From NCBI GenBank assembly GCA_014218235.1, contig CM024758.1, positions 98,679,698 to 98,743,697 on the forward strand: a stretch of DNA of 64,000 nt, in the 5' to 3' direction. How positions within the stretch are numbered: position 1 is the first letter of the stretch; every line of letters starts with the position of its first letter. Positions 12,190-23,400 of the stretch are shown in pieces. Position numbers and translations under genes: made by a program. Under the pieces are notes generated by a model, which saw only the letters and a list, made by a program, of their open reading frames with translations, was not told the DNA's origin and searched no databases. This DNA is from Colocasia esculenta. Its lineage: Eukaryota; Streptophyta; Magnoliopsida; Alismatales; Araceae.

Positions 12190-13230
12190 AATATAACCCG
12201 ATCGACCTTCTATTTATTCTAACCAATCAAGGCGTGATTGTGACTTGTTGAAACTGACAAAGTTCAAATCGGACTCCCAGTTTGAGCTCGACGCTCAAAT
12301 TCACTTAAGTAGTTTGTTTAATTTAAAAATGAGAACTTAGGTTCGGGGGTCAAATTAGAAACTAATTCGATCGGCTCTTTCCAGCACGACCGGACAATGA
12401 GTGTGACTTATGAAACTGACGGAGTTAAAATCGGACTCTCGTTTGAGCTCGACCTCAAATTCACATTAAGCAAGTTTGTTTAGTTTATTTTAAAAATAAG
12501 AACATAGGTTTGATAGTTCAAAATTATAATACTAATCTGATCGGCTCTCTGTTTATTCCAGCATGGCCAAGGCAATGATTTTGACTTGTGAAATTGACGA
12601 AGTTCAAATCGGACTCCCGGTTTGAGCTCGGCGCTCAAATTCACATTAAGCAAGTTAGTTTAGTTTAGTTTCAAATGAAGAACTTAAGTTTGGGGGTCCA
12701 AAATTAGAAACTAATCTGATCGGCCTCCGGTTTGTTCCAACACGTCCAGGGCGATGAGTGTGACTTGTGAAAACTAACGGAGTTCAAATCGGACTCTAGC
12801 TTTGAGGTCGGTGCTCAAATTCACGTTAAGCAAGTTAGTTTAGTTTAAAAAACGAAGAACTTAGGTTTGGGGGTCCAAAATTAGAAATACTAATCCGATC
12901 GACCTCCGGTTTGTTCCAACACGACCGGGGCAATGAGTGTGACTTGTGAAAACTGACGGAGTTCAAATCGGACTCCCGATTTGAGCTTGGCACTCAAATT
13001 CACATTAAGCAAGTTAATTTAGTTTAGTTTTAAACAAATAACTTAGGTTTGAGGGTCCAAAATTAGAAATACTAATTCGATTGGGCTCCGGTTTGTTCCA
13101 GCACGGCTGGGGGCGATGAATATGACTCGTGAAAATTGACTGAGTTCAAATCAGACTCTCAATTTTATTTCGAAGTTTAAATTTATATTCATCAAATTAG
13201 TTTAGTTTAAAAGCGAGTGAATTATATAGA
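12190..13230. repeat. About 175-bp tandem repeat array, right part
   Basis: Five to six further units of the array at 7690-8082, with starts near 12320, 12490, 12665, 12845 and 13030. The units between 12650 and 13020 are best preserved; the flanking ones are shortened by small deletions. The array ends about 80 bp before the last exon of the CACTA second gene, so it occupies that gene's last intron. Confidence 0.85.
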
Positions 13231-13559
13231 AAAATAAATTCTAAAAATTTAAATAATTTATTTCTTATAGTATTTAATTTAAATTTATCATTGTTACATA
13301 TCTATTGTAGGTTCCTTCATCGAGTGGCATCGGAGGGGACGAGGACGAGGAAGACGAGGACAAGGATGAGGACGAGGATCCATGATTTTGTTTTCATTGT
13401 TATGAACATTTTATGTATTGTTGTGGACATTTTATGTATTATTATTACAGACATTTTATAGACATTTTATATTATTGTTGACATTTGTCATAGTGGACAA
13501 TTTTTATTTTATTATATGCATAGGTTATTTTGTTAAAAAAATATGTATCTTTAAAAAAT

Positions 13560-13911
13560 TTATTTGAAAAAATAGAGACCGATTAGCGACCGATTATTTC
13601 GATCACTATATTGGTATAGGGACTGAAATAGTGACTGAAATAATCGGTTGCTGAATATAGTGACCTAAATAGTGACTGAAATAATAGGTCGCTGATAGCG
13701 ACTGACATATTTCGGTCATAGTATAGTGATCGAAATAGTGGCTGAAGTAATCAGTTGCAAATAGCAACCGACATATTTCGGTCACTATTTCAGTCACTAT
13801 CAGCGACCGAAAATTTTCGATCATAATATTGTGACAAAAAATTCTTCACCACTATATTCAGTCCCTATTCGATCACTAATTCGGTCGCTATTTCCTCTTT
13901 TTCTTGTAGTG
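13560..13911. repeat. CACTA right subterminal repeats and terminal inverted repeat
   Basis: Repeated short motifs of the type tagcgaccgatt and tcggtcactatttcagtcac occur in both orientations through about 13885. They lead into tttcctctttttcttgtagtg, whose last 13 bases (13899-13911) are the inverse of CACTACAAGAAAA. Such a block is where TNPA-type proteins bind in known CACTA elements. Confidence 0.85.
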
Positions 13912-13913
13912 GT

Positions 13914-15835
13914 ACCCTTTATTATTTCCTTTTGGCGAAAATGATTATAGATATGATATTCAACATAGAGATAAAGGAAATATATAGTTAGAAAAAGAAC
14001 AATATTGAGCATGAGAGAATTCTTTGCATTCTGACTACAACAAAGGATTGGTGAAGCTGGGACAATATTAACTTATCAAAGGTTATTTCAACAATTTATA
14101 GTTCATGCTTACAAAATGATTGAAGTTGAGAGGTTGTATTATATTTGATCACATCAAAAGGAATTAAGGTCTGAAATGTATTGAGGTCTAACTGAGGCTA
14201 TTTTAAGAGGTGAAACAGATACTAATTCAAGTGGGAAGCATATAATATTGCCATCGTCATTTACTAAAGGTGCAAAATACGTGATTCAAACTATCAAGAT
14301 GCTATGGCTATTTGTAAATGGGCTGGATATCTTGATATTTTTATTACTTTCACCTACAATTTGAAACGGCCAGAAATAATCAGATTTATTGAAAATAATG
14401 ATATTAAATCTGAAGATAGACTTGACATTCTCTGTAGATGTTTCAAAATCAAATGTGACCAGTTGATCAATGACTTGAAAAGTAATAACATTTTTGGTAA
14501 AGTAAAAGTAGGTATGTAAAAGTATTTGAACATGATTTCCCAACATATAAATTACTATATTTTGAAAATATGTCATCTAATATTTTTATCATTTTATGCA
14601 GTTGTTTATACAATAGAATTCCAAAAGCGAGGACCACCTCATGCTCACATTTTGGTTTTCTTGCACCTTGAAGATAAGTTTCCAACAACGATGGATATTG
14701 ATAAAATAATTTCAGCAGAAATACTTGATCAGAGAAAATATCCAAGATTATATAAGATGGTAAAAAAGTTTATGATCTATGGACCATGTGGTGCTGCATT
14801 CAGAAACTCTGCATACATGAGAGATGGTAAATGTGCAAAGTATTTTCCAAAGAAATATAATGATAGAACAATTGTTGATGAAAATGATATCATATTTATA
14901 GAATAAGAGAGGATGGTAGGACTGTTGAAAGAAATAGTGTTGCTCTAGACAATAGATTTGCAGTACCATATAATCATCAACTTTTGCTTAAATATCGAGC
15001 GCATATTAATGTGGAATGGTGCAATCAATCAATCAATCAAATATTTGTTCAAATATATAAATAAAGTCATGATCAAGTGACAATAACCTTTTATCAAATT
15101 CAGAGAATAATGAAATGCATTAGTACAAAGATGAAATCAAGATGTATTGTGATTGTAGATACATATCTGCATGCAAGGGTATATGGAGAATTTTTTCTTT
15201 TGATATTCATCATATAGAGCTTGTTGTGGAAAGATTGAGCTTCCATTTACCTAATGAGCAATCTGTCATATTCCATGATGATGAACCAATTGATGAAGTT
15301 TTAAAAAGGCCCGAAATTAAGAGAACTATATTTTTAGCATGGATGGAAGCTAATAAGGAATTAAATGATGCTAAACAATTATCTTACTCTGGATTTCTAA
15401 TGAAGTTTGTTTGGAAACAAGCTCAAAAGAGATGAAGTCAAGAAAGCAAAGATTTGCTATTGGAAGAGTTTTCTATACTCCTCCAGAAAGTGGATATGTG
15501 TATTATCTCAGAATTTTACTTAACAAGATTAAAAGACCAACATGTTTTGAAGATATACGTATTATTGAAGGCATATTATATCATACATTCAAGGAGGCAT
15601 GTATGCATTGAAATTATTTGATGACGATAATGAATGCATTAATGCTATAGAAGAGGCATAATTATGGGGTTCAGACTATTATTTGAGGATATTATTTGTC
15701 ACTTTATTACTATCAAATAGTTTTCAAATGCAGAACATGTTTGGCAAAAGATTTGGCATATATTGGGAGAAGATATTTTGGCTAGACAAAGAAATGTTTC
15801 TCAATTTCAAGGTAAAAAATTAAATTATTATTGAA
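13914..15835 (+). pseudogene. Helitron Rep (HUH endonuclease) pseudogene
   Basis: Recognisable segments in order are YPLLFPFGENDYRYD (13914), RLFQQFIVHAYKMIE (about 14080), ILPSSFTKGAKY (about 14250), DAMAICKWAGYLDIFITFTYN (about 14300), the HUH motif in FQKRGPPHAHILVFLH (about 14620), YGPCGAAFRNSAYM (about 14780), YLFKYINK, a CDCRYISACKGIWRIFSFDIHH stretch split over positions near 15145-15210, LPNEQSVIFHDDEP and EHVWQKIWHILGEDIL (about 15740). Several frameshifts and stops break the frame, including one at 14906, one near 15435 and a 4-bp repeat expansion (aatc)n near 15027. The catalytic helicase half is absent. It is not functional. Confidence 0.85.
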
Positions 15836-15988
15836 AATATTAAATTATTGGTGTATACTATGTCATTTTAAATTTGCATTCAAAATTTAAAATGATTTAT
15901 TTCAAGTTTTTAAATCTGCATAGGTTGGTATTCTACTACAATATCTTCTCTACACATCTATCTTTCATCCATAATTTATTTTGACTTA
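15836..15988. other. AT-rich spacer in the Helitron remnant
   Basis: No domain is recognised between the end of the Rep similarity and the MITE insertion. Confidence 0.4.
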
Positions 15989-16826
15989 TAGGGTGTTTGG
16001 AACATTTTTTTAAAAAAGTTATTTTTACCTAAAAAATTATGTTGTGTCAATTTTAACTTTAAAATTAAAATTATAAAAATTCGATGTTACCTGTTTGGTA
16101 AAAATATCAAAATTTAAAAAAATTGATATTAATGTGTTTAGGGCAGGCGGGGCCTTCGCGTGGGGGGGGTTTCGCAGGGGGGAGGGTGCAGGGCAGGGGG
16201 TGGGGTTGCCGGGGGCCTTCGCGGGGGGTGGGGGAGAGGGAGGGCGCAGGACGGGGGGGGGGGGGGGTGTTCCGACAGTTGGGGGGGGGGGTCGCCGGGG
16301 CGGGGGGTTCGTGGGGGGGGGGTGTTCCGACAGTTGGGGAAGGGGGGGTCGCCGGGGAGAGGGGGGGTTCGTGGGGGTGGGGGTTCTAGCAGTTGGGGGA
16401 GGGGGTTCGCAGGGTAGGGGGGGAGTGCACCAGGTTGGGGGGGGGGTTCACAGGGGGGCACTTCCTGTGGGAGGGGTGGGGTTCACAGTGGGGGTGAGGC
16501 ACAAGGGGAGGGGCTTCACGGGGGGGAGGGCGCAAGCGTGGTCGCCGGGGTGGGGGGTCGTAGAGGTGGAGTTTGTAGGGTGGGGGGGGGGAGGGCGCCA
16601 GGTGGGGGAGGGTGGGATTCACAGGGGGGAGATGGGGAGGAGAGAGCCCATGTGTGTAAATTTTTTAAAAATTTGGTTAGTACTTATTTGTATTTTGGGA
16701 GAAATTTACATAGGATATAATTTTTACTTTTTAAAAAATACTTACCAAACGTTTTAAGATGTATGTCCTTCTTCTTTTTTAAATTTAAGAGAAAAAACTG
16801 TTAAAAAAGTGCAACCAAACACCCTG
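15989..16826. mobile_element. Tourist-like (PIF/Harbinger) MITE with G-rich core
   Basis: Terminal inverted repeats read TAGGGTGTTTGG on the left and CAGGGTGTTTGG on the opposite strand at the right. They are flanked by TTA at 15986-15988 and 16827-16829, the 3-bp target expected for PIF/Harbinger MITEs. AT-rich arms (15999-16135 and 16650-16815) surround a G-rich minisatellite core. No real protein is encoded; the open frames in the core are low-complexity Gly/Arg or Pro frames. Confidence 0.75.
16141..16640 (+). repeat. 500-bp G-rich minisatellite (predicted G-quadruplex-prone)
   Basis: The plus strand is overwhelmingly G, with runs of 5 to 12 guanines separated by 1-10 bases for about 500 bp. 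Partial repeat units include tgttccgacagttgggg (near 16267 and 16321) and gtcgccgggg (16301, 16348). The composition contrasts sharply with the AT-rich arms and host Helitron. The runs easily satisfy the G3+N1-7 pattern for quadruplexes. The homopolymer lengths are also the kind of sequence most prone to assembly error. Confidence 0.9.
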
Positions 16827-16879
16827 TTAGAACTTGCATATCTATTTCATATTAAATTTGTCCGTATTATATTTGTAAT

Positions 16880-18990
16880 CTAAAATGAAATTAATCATTT
16901 TAGTATATTGAAGATTATGGCGCCCAACTTTGATTTTATTGATGAAATAATTCCATTTAAAGATACATGAAAAAATAAAGTGAAAATAACAACTTTGTGG
17001 ATTACTTACAAATTCAACAATTCTGAAGATATTTTTAGCATTGATATGATCTTAGTTGATGAAAATGTATTTTTATAGCTTTTAAATATTATCTTCAGTT
17101 ACTTGGCCATTCAGTGTACTAATAACTTTGATCAATAGAGTGGAAGGCTCCAAGCAACATAAAGAAATCCCTCGTGAACAAATTTAAATCTTAATTAAAG
17201 GAAGGAAATATTTACATAATTACAAACTTTGGAGTTGAAGAGAATAGTGAGAGTTATAAGCCTACTCGCCATGCTTTTTCAGAATCGACTTTTTGTTCTG
17301 CACATCTTTTAAAGAATGTCATGACATTCTAAAACCTGCTCTAACATTCGATTTCATTGCATTTGAAGACATCATCTCAACACGTGTTGATGACACAAAC
17401 TTGATTGGTAAATAACTTAACTTATTTATTTTATGTGTTTTTCTAATTTTAATTGATATATATGACATATGTGATTGGAGTGTTGATGAACATTGGAGAG
17501 ATTGGATAATGTGAAAATAATAGAAATAAAGTAAAAACATTGACATTTGAATTAGAAGATGAGGAGTAAGTTTTTTTAATAAATTGTAAAAAAATCAAAG
17601 GTAAGAGTTCAGATATATTCATCATTTATGTTTAAGATTATTTTGTTACTCTCTAATTTGTAGCAAATTTTTTTTGACTTGCACGATATGAGGAAATTTC
17701 GTTGAGAAAGTTTCAAAAGATGTAGTCCATGATGTTCAACCACCATTTATCATAATCTTACATTTAGCGATGATTAAATTGTGGAAAGATATTTAATTAG
17801 ACTCCTGTGAAATAGTTCTTCAATCTTTTATTTTATAAATATTTATGTTTCTTTCTTTATTATGCATTGGCACTGCGTCGAAGTCATTGTACACAACCAA
17901 ATAATATGTGACAAAATTTTCTGGATAACATTCGAGAAATACGTAAGATAAAGATTCTGAACTTAGACATTGTTGATGATGTCATTCTATACCATTAGTA
18001 ATTTATTATTTAGATATTAACTTTTAAAAAATAAAAGATGATTGACAACAAATTACAATGCAGGTTAGCCAATGTGTCACACTGGCATCAGTTGTAAGAA
18101 TTGAAACGAAATACAATTAATTTTACAATTCATGTAATAAATGTAGAAGGAAAGTAAAATAAGAGGTTATAAAGTTTTGGTGTGAACACCGCTCTACTTT
18201 TGTAAACTTTATTGTTCCAAGGCATTACTTATATTTTTTTCATTACGTTGACTACATATTTAATAAATTGTTGTATATCATAATATTTTTTTATTCTAAA
18301 AATTGACAGTTTAAAGTTCAACTTAGAGTTATCGATCATACATGAAGTGTTTTATTTGATCGAGATTCCAAACAATTCTAAACCAAAAAGTAGTAAATTT
18401 GCGTGAAAAAATGATAAATGTAAGTTATTATGATAGAATTAATTATAAACTATACATCTTCAAAATTATAACTAAATATGTTTTACATTCTTTACATGAT
18501 GGAGATAACTAGTCATTCCATGAAGAGTTAGACAATTTTCTTCAAAAAATTTTAACTTAAAAATATAAATCTCATAGTATAATCTTCAACAAAAAAATTT
18601 CTTTTCATATGCTACTTTTGACTATGGAGCTACAAATATTCTAACTAATAATATTTGTTAAAATATTTTCAAGAATCAGTTGAGAATGAGGATATGGACG
18701 ACAATATCAAACAAGATGAATACAGTCAATTTGTGGAACATGTAAGTATAACTCAACAAAATTTAATACCTTCTTTTATAAATAAAAAAATGTCGATATT
18801 TTAGAGTTCTATTAATTATTTTTTATTACGTTCCATAATATCTTTTCAATTAATGTTCTACAAGTAGTATCATAATATTGAAAAAGACTTATTAGAGAAT
18901 GAACGTGAAGAAGAACTATCTGTAGTTGCCACTAATGCACATCATTCATCCAAGAAGAAGAAAATTAAAATTGAAAAGGAAAAAGATTAA
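16880..18990 (+). pseudogene. Helitron-associated RPA70-like (DUF223/OB-fold) pseudogene
   Basis: Fragments resemble plant replication protein A large-subunit OB-fold domains: LWITYKFNNSEDIFSIDMIL (about 16997), GVEENSESYKPTRHAFSE (about 17230), a DNTNLIG-type segment near 17395, GVLMNIGEIG (about 17480), KVKTLTFELEDEE (about 17530), RKFQKM near 17705 and an acidic/lysine-rich tail SSKKKKIKIEKEKD (about 18950) ending in TAA at 18987-18989. The frame is broken many times, and splice sites cannot be set with confidence. RPA-like genes are known passengers of plant Helitrons; here the gene is dead. Confidence 0.6.
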
Positions 18991-19110
18991 AGTTGAGATC
19001 TATGGATATTGACTAAGAATGTTATTTAAAAACAAATGTCTCATAACATAAAACAATATGTGAGGTGGATTTATTATGTGTTGAGTTCATTTTTTTACAC
19101 TTAATGTTAT

Positions 19111-19527
19111 TGTAGAGGTATTCTTTAGTCTCACATTGAAAGATAGTGAGAACAAGTGTGTGTTTATCAGCAAGAGCCTCACCTCTTCTCCAAAGAGGAC
19201 CCTTTAAAGGACAAAACTCCAAGTATGGGGACAATACCTCTTGAGAGGCACACTTAAATCACGTCTCTTCATTGGCGCTGTATGTGGAACGAACGAGAGG
19301 CCATGCGCCCTACCCGATCGTCTTATCTTCATGAGACCAACACACCCTTATCTTCACTGGGGGGTTGTGTAGATGTATTCTTTAGTCCCACATTAAAAGA
19401 TAGTGAGAACAAGTGTGTGTTTTCAGCAAGAGCCTCACCTCTTCTCCCAAGAGGGTCCTTTTAAATGACAAAACTCCAAGTATGAAGATAATACTTCTTG
19501 GAGACACACTTAAATCATGTCTCTTCA
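19111..19527 (+). mobile_element. TRIM (miniature LTR retrotransposon), complete
   Basis: Two direct repeats, 19111-19271 (161 bp) and 19368-19527 (160 bp), begin TGTAGA and end CTCTTCA. They are flanked by a perfect 5-bp TSD, GTTAT (19106-19110 and 19528-19532). The 96-bp internal part starts with a PBS-like ttggcgctgtatgtgg (19272) and ends with a G-rich polypurine-like tract actgggggg just before the right repeat. No coding capacity is possible in this size. The repeats differ at roughly a dozen positions by eye, so the insertion is moderately old. Confidence 0.92.
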
Positions 19528-19573
19528 GTTATATTTTTACCTAAAATATTTTCGTACATCATACGAATATAGA

Positions 19574-19868
19574 TAGGGCTGTTCATTATTTGAGTTAACC
19601 CAAAAAATTGAACCGAACAAGTCGATTCAATTTGGGTTGAGAGAGTGGCCGGTTCAGTTCAAATTTATTATTTTTTAAAATTGATTAAATTGAACATATA
19701 ATATAAATAAATAAATATATTTTTACAATTGAGATCATAGTGCATTCTATTTTATATGGGCAAGTGCTGGATTTGAAACCCAAACTACCTAAACCTATTT
19801 ATTTTTCATGTTCAGTTCGATTCACACTAAAAATTAGGCTGAACCATGCCGGACCGTAAACAGCCCAA
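19574..19868. mobile_element. hAT-type MITE upstream of the DnaJ gene
   Basis: The 295-bp element starts TAGGGCTGTTCA and ends TAAACAGCCCAA, and is flanked by a perfect 8-bp TSD AATATAGA (19566-19573 and 19869-19876). The interior carries degenerate inverted motifs of the aaccgaac/gttcagttc type and is AT-rich. It ends 243 bp before the proposed DnaJ start codon and so may overlap the promoter. Confidence 0.9.
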
Positions 19869-20111
19869 AATATAGAACTAGCCAAGCTTAAAAATTCCAG
19901 TCCAGACCGGAGCAAGTGTTTGAACACGGTTGAGAAGTGGCGCGGTTCATCACAAGCAAACTACTCCGAAGCACGTGCAAAAGCACGTTTTCATCTCATC
20001 ACTTTTGTTGTCCCTCGAGGGTTTCTACTTTCAAGGTTTTACATCATCGTCATCGTCTCTCTCTCTCTACACTCTCCGGTGCGCGCAGGGGCTCCTCTTG
20101 CCGGGCCGGCC
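19869..20111 (+). promoter_or_regulatory. Presumed promoter and 5' leader of the DnaJ gene
   Basis: No clear TATA box is seen. A pyrimidine-rich patch (ctctctctctctaca, about 20055) lies 40-55 bp before the start codon, as in many plant leaders. An in-frame upstream ATG at 19920 would add 64 residues that do not look like a transit peptide start. I treat this as untranslated leader, with the transcription start undetermined. Confidence 0.4.
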
Positions 20112-20468
20112 ATGGCGGCCCCCTCCCTCTTCCCGTTCTCCGGTCCTTCTGAGCCGACGAGCTACGCCCTCCGCGGGCCCTCTATCTTCTCCAATTTCGC
20201 TGTCTCCGCGGGGAGGATCTCCTTCGCCGCCGTGCTTTCCAAGCGGCCGGACTTGTCCTCGATGGCCTCCCCCGTGGGTGAGGGAATCTTCGGAAACGCT
20301 GCGGTCCGGTTCCCTCGGTGGCGATGTCCGCTTCAACACCGGCGGCCGCGGGGAACCGTGGCGACGATGGCGAAGGGGTCGCAGTCGGACTACTACGCCG
20401 CTCTGAACCTGGGCAGGAACGCCACCTCCCAGGAGATCAAGGCTGCTTACAGGAACCTTGCCCGCAAG
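20112..20468 (+). CDS. DnaJ exon 1: transit peptide and first half of J domain
   Basis: 119 codons, GC-rich. Transit-like N-terminus MAAPSLFPFSGPSEPT..., then J-domain helices I-II SDYYAALNLGRNATSQEIKA to ARK. The donor gt is at 20469, phase 0. The intron falls directly before the HPD loop. Confidence 0.9.
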
Positions 20469-23400
20469 GTGGACACCTCCGCTGCGTTTGTTCATATGTT
20501 GTTTATAAATTACGATTGCATGCGTTGCATTGTGTGTATTTCTAGACGATATCCAGTTGTTCAAACGTAGAACTACTGGTAAGGGCTTCGATTGGGACAA
20601 TGGTGAAGACGTCACTGGGTAAGATGAGAGAAGTGCTTGTGAAGCCTACAACTACTGGTTGCTGGGTTTTTTGTGGACATAGATTTGGGGAAGACGTGAA
20701 CAACCGAGGCTTACTGTGAGGGAAGGGGATGGTTCCACGAGTTTGATGCTGCGTTCCTGGCGTTTTTTTTTTTTGTTCGAGGATTCCATTTTATAGGTCA
20801 CAGGTGTCATTGTACTTTAGGTTAAATGCGAAACTATGCCAAAAACTAGTTAGAGAAGTGCTTCTTGTAAAAAAAAAAAGAGCTTAGATAAGTGCTGAAA
20901 GGAAAGGAAATAAATTTGAGAGAGATATCTAACAAGATAAAGGTACTAAGCAAATAAATGTACATATATGATATACCAAGTTGTGGTAGAATTGCATACA
21001 AGATGGAGGAGGCTTACTGTATGAATAATTTTGGAGAAAGCTGAAATGGGAGTTGAAGATTCTTGCACTTGATGATGGAGTAGGTGGAAGCAAAGTTTAA
21101 TTAATAGGCGAGATTAAGACTTTTGTACTTGATTATAAGTTCCTAATTTTCTTTCAAATTATCATGCTGCCTTTTTTGGTGTAGGCCCCAAGAAACATGC
21201 TTATCATTTACTTTTTAACAGTTTGATGCAGACCCTAGTTGAGTAAAGTGGGGTTTTCACGGGAGTGAAACTTTTTCCCTGAAAGGAAAATAAGGAAGAT
21301 AACACGAATGATGGTCCCATGTAGGGTTGCCAACAGGTCAGATTCGGAATCGGAAATGGGTGTTTCCGCTTCCGCATCTATTTCTGCTTTAAGTCGAAAA
21401 AACAGAATGAAAATGGAAATAAAACGGAAACTTTGGATGCAACATATTTATATAATGAGAATAAATTTATAAATTTACAAGTACATTGATTATTTTTATG
21501 AATAATTTTAAATGTAAATTTAATAATCTACTAGTACAGATAACTAACAACAATTAATAAAAATATATCTTCTACCATATCTTCTCCATCACATATGTTA
21601 TGATGACCCTTACTAAATGAAGTATGACAAGATCAAATTAGTGTAGTAACATCATATAGTTATATACAATGGTTGAGTAATAGATAGTCGACATATGTAG
21701 GTATGAAGACTGTCAGAGAAAAAAACTACCATATATGATAGAATGAGAGAGTGACGACCAGCCACTAATTAAGACAAGGATAGACGGCATTTGTATATAG
21801 ATCGGAGGAGGTGGGGGATGGTGGGTTAAAAATTTAAGAGCCAAAATTTTGAGGTTGAGGAGCTTTTATTGTAAAAATATTATATAATATATATTAAAAA
21901 TTATCAGAAACCGAAATGGAAAAGCAGATGCGGAATTGGATGTTTCCGTTTTCGCATCCTATAAGAATTCGGATATCCATTTCCGCTTCTGCTAACCTAT
22001 CGGAAAAATCATTTCGGAGTTCCGCATCTTATAAAAAATGCGGAAATAGGTTGACTAAACAGAAAATAGAGATCCGTTGGCAGCCCTAGTCCCATTTGAG
22101 GGCAATGATGAGTGGAGTTCAAATTGGAGCTTGCCACTTGAAGTTAACTCCTCCTCAACTAGAATATGTGGTGGATGGAGGAAACTGCTAAGTGAAGAGA
22201 ATATCAAAGTTCTTCGGAAAATTATCTTGGTGTCAATGTAGAGTGTGACATTTTGTGATTTTTTTTAACTTTAAATGGTGATCGAGTAAATTTGAAAAAT
22301 AAGAAGTTTCCAAAAGGCGTGGGCTAGCCCAGTGGCTGGGCGCTCCGATGCACACTCTACAAGGTGCGCTGAGGCGCTGGTAGGAAGGTTTCTTAGGAAA
22401 ATTAAGGCATTGGGTGTGCTCCCGCCGAAGGCTTTTCCAGAGATTTTTTTTCCGGGTTTCAAACCTGGGAGCTTGGCGTGTTAGGGTCGTGGTCTAAACC
22501 ACCACACTATACCAAAAAAATTTTAAAAGTAAGAAGTTTCCCAAAAGACGCCAGAAGCCCTAGCTCATCCCAGTCAGCTTATTCCTTTCCCCTGCTCATG
22601 CGACATGCCCCTTCCTCTCACTTCCCATCCGCCATGGTGGTCCATGGTATTGAGGTCAACCTTGGAGAGACTGCAAGCGTGAACCAGGTGATGATAAGTA
22701 CTTGCTCCTTCCACGGGCACCATTGGGTGGAAAAGGAGAAAGGCAATGAAAGAATATACTGCTCTATCTGCAATTTGATTATAAGCAACTGGTCATTGGC
22801 AATATTGTCTTCCATAAAAAATAGAGCTGTCTTATAGCTGGAAGAATGGAAGTGTTCTTTTTGTGAATTCTGGAACAGACATTCTGGATGTCTTTATGGA
22901 GGATTTTGACTCTGAATCTGAAGAGGAGGACACTGCAGTTAAGAAGGAGCTAATGGAAGCCCAAGCTTGAGGAGGAATTGGCAAAGACCAAAGGCAAATG
23001 CCTCTAAAGTTAAAAGTGAAGAAATAAAGAATGCAAAGAAAGAAGATGAAGATAACATTTCAGGTGAGGATGAGTCAGATAAAGATGAATCTTATGATGC
23101 GATGGTGAATGATGAGGATATGTTGGATGGTGAGGATGATAGTAGTAACGAAGATGAGGATGAAAGCTCTAAGGAAGAGGATAGTCTGATGTTTATTTAA
23201 TATTTTCTTCCAATTGATTCAATTGAATATGTTTGTGATTACCTTTTGTTAAGGGGATAATTTGGATGTGTTTGCTGATAATTAGGGTCTTTATGGGGGT
23301 TTCTTTTGTCAATTGACACCCCCTTTTTTAAACATAAACTTGCCCCACTGGATTGAAAGGATTTGGAATTTTCACACTATGGTCATCTGCCGTTGCCATC

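Larger units (their letters stand above)
2502..13385 (+). pseudogene. TNPA/Transposase_24-like gene of the CACTA element, multi-exon, decayed
   Basis: The proposed start is ATG 2502 (MNFDVPYEDMVRGARSG...), with exon 1 ending at 2604. Six micro-exons follow, then exons at 3309-3441, 3524-3650, 3724-4578 (split by a MITE), about 7140-7255, about 7336 onward to about 7560, and a last exon at 13311-13385 coding an Asp/Glu-rich tail. The 3724-4578 exon resembles the plant Transposase_24 (Ptta/En/Spm) domain: LCNIWAAERWQE, a KVNQAANPEANKHTSG segment, and then KWPPTFQEVFDKTHKKK after the intron. One micro-exon has an in-frame TAG, the exon at 7140 lacks a clear acceptor, and the 7336 exon needs a frame change. 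Family assignment comes from recognised motifs; the exon structure is my reading. Confidence 0.65.
1..13911 (+). mobile_element. CACTA (En/Spm) transposon, right part only
   Basis: A right CACTA terminus is visible at 13899-13911 (reverse complement reads CACTACAAGAAAAAG). It is preceded by subterminal repeats at about 13560-13890. The interior carries the two gene types expected of a plant CACTA element in the expected order: the tail of a first, TNPD-like gene (1-258) and a TNPA/Transposase_24-like gene (2502-13385). The left end lies outside the window. The three bases after the terminus (gta, 13912-13914) are the presumed TSD. The Helitron reading frame resumes immediately at 13914, so the CACTA inserted into the Helitron. 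It is interrupted by a hAT MITE (3793-4315) and two long TG...CA elements (4594-7082, 8083-12189). Class assignment is firm; the total length is unknown. Confidence 0.85.
13912..19020 (+). mobile_element. Helitron remnant (Rep plus RPA-like), right portion
   Basis: A Helitron_like_N/Rep region (13914-15835) is followed by RPA-like single-strand-binding fragments (16880-18990) on the same strand, the gene combination of plant Helitrons. The PIF1-type helicase domain is not found. The Rep frame begins directly at the CACTA boundary with YPLLFPFGENDYR, a segment internal to the Rep protein, so upstream Helitron sequence should lie left of the CACTA element. No terminal CTRR hairpin was identified, so the 3' boundary is approximate. 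Confidence 0.75.

Noticed and set aside
16095..16757. 220-codon Gly/Arg-rich open frame and its opposite-strand Pro-rich shadow
   Set aside because: Produced by the G-run minisatellite core of a MITE; no start context, codon structure or conserved domain.
19920..20111. Earlier in-frame ATG for the DnaJ gene
   Set aside because: The added 64 residues contain a hydrophobic stretch not typical of a plastid transit peptide start. ATG 20112 has a much better context and gives a normal Ser/Ala-rich transit peptide.
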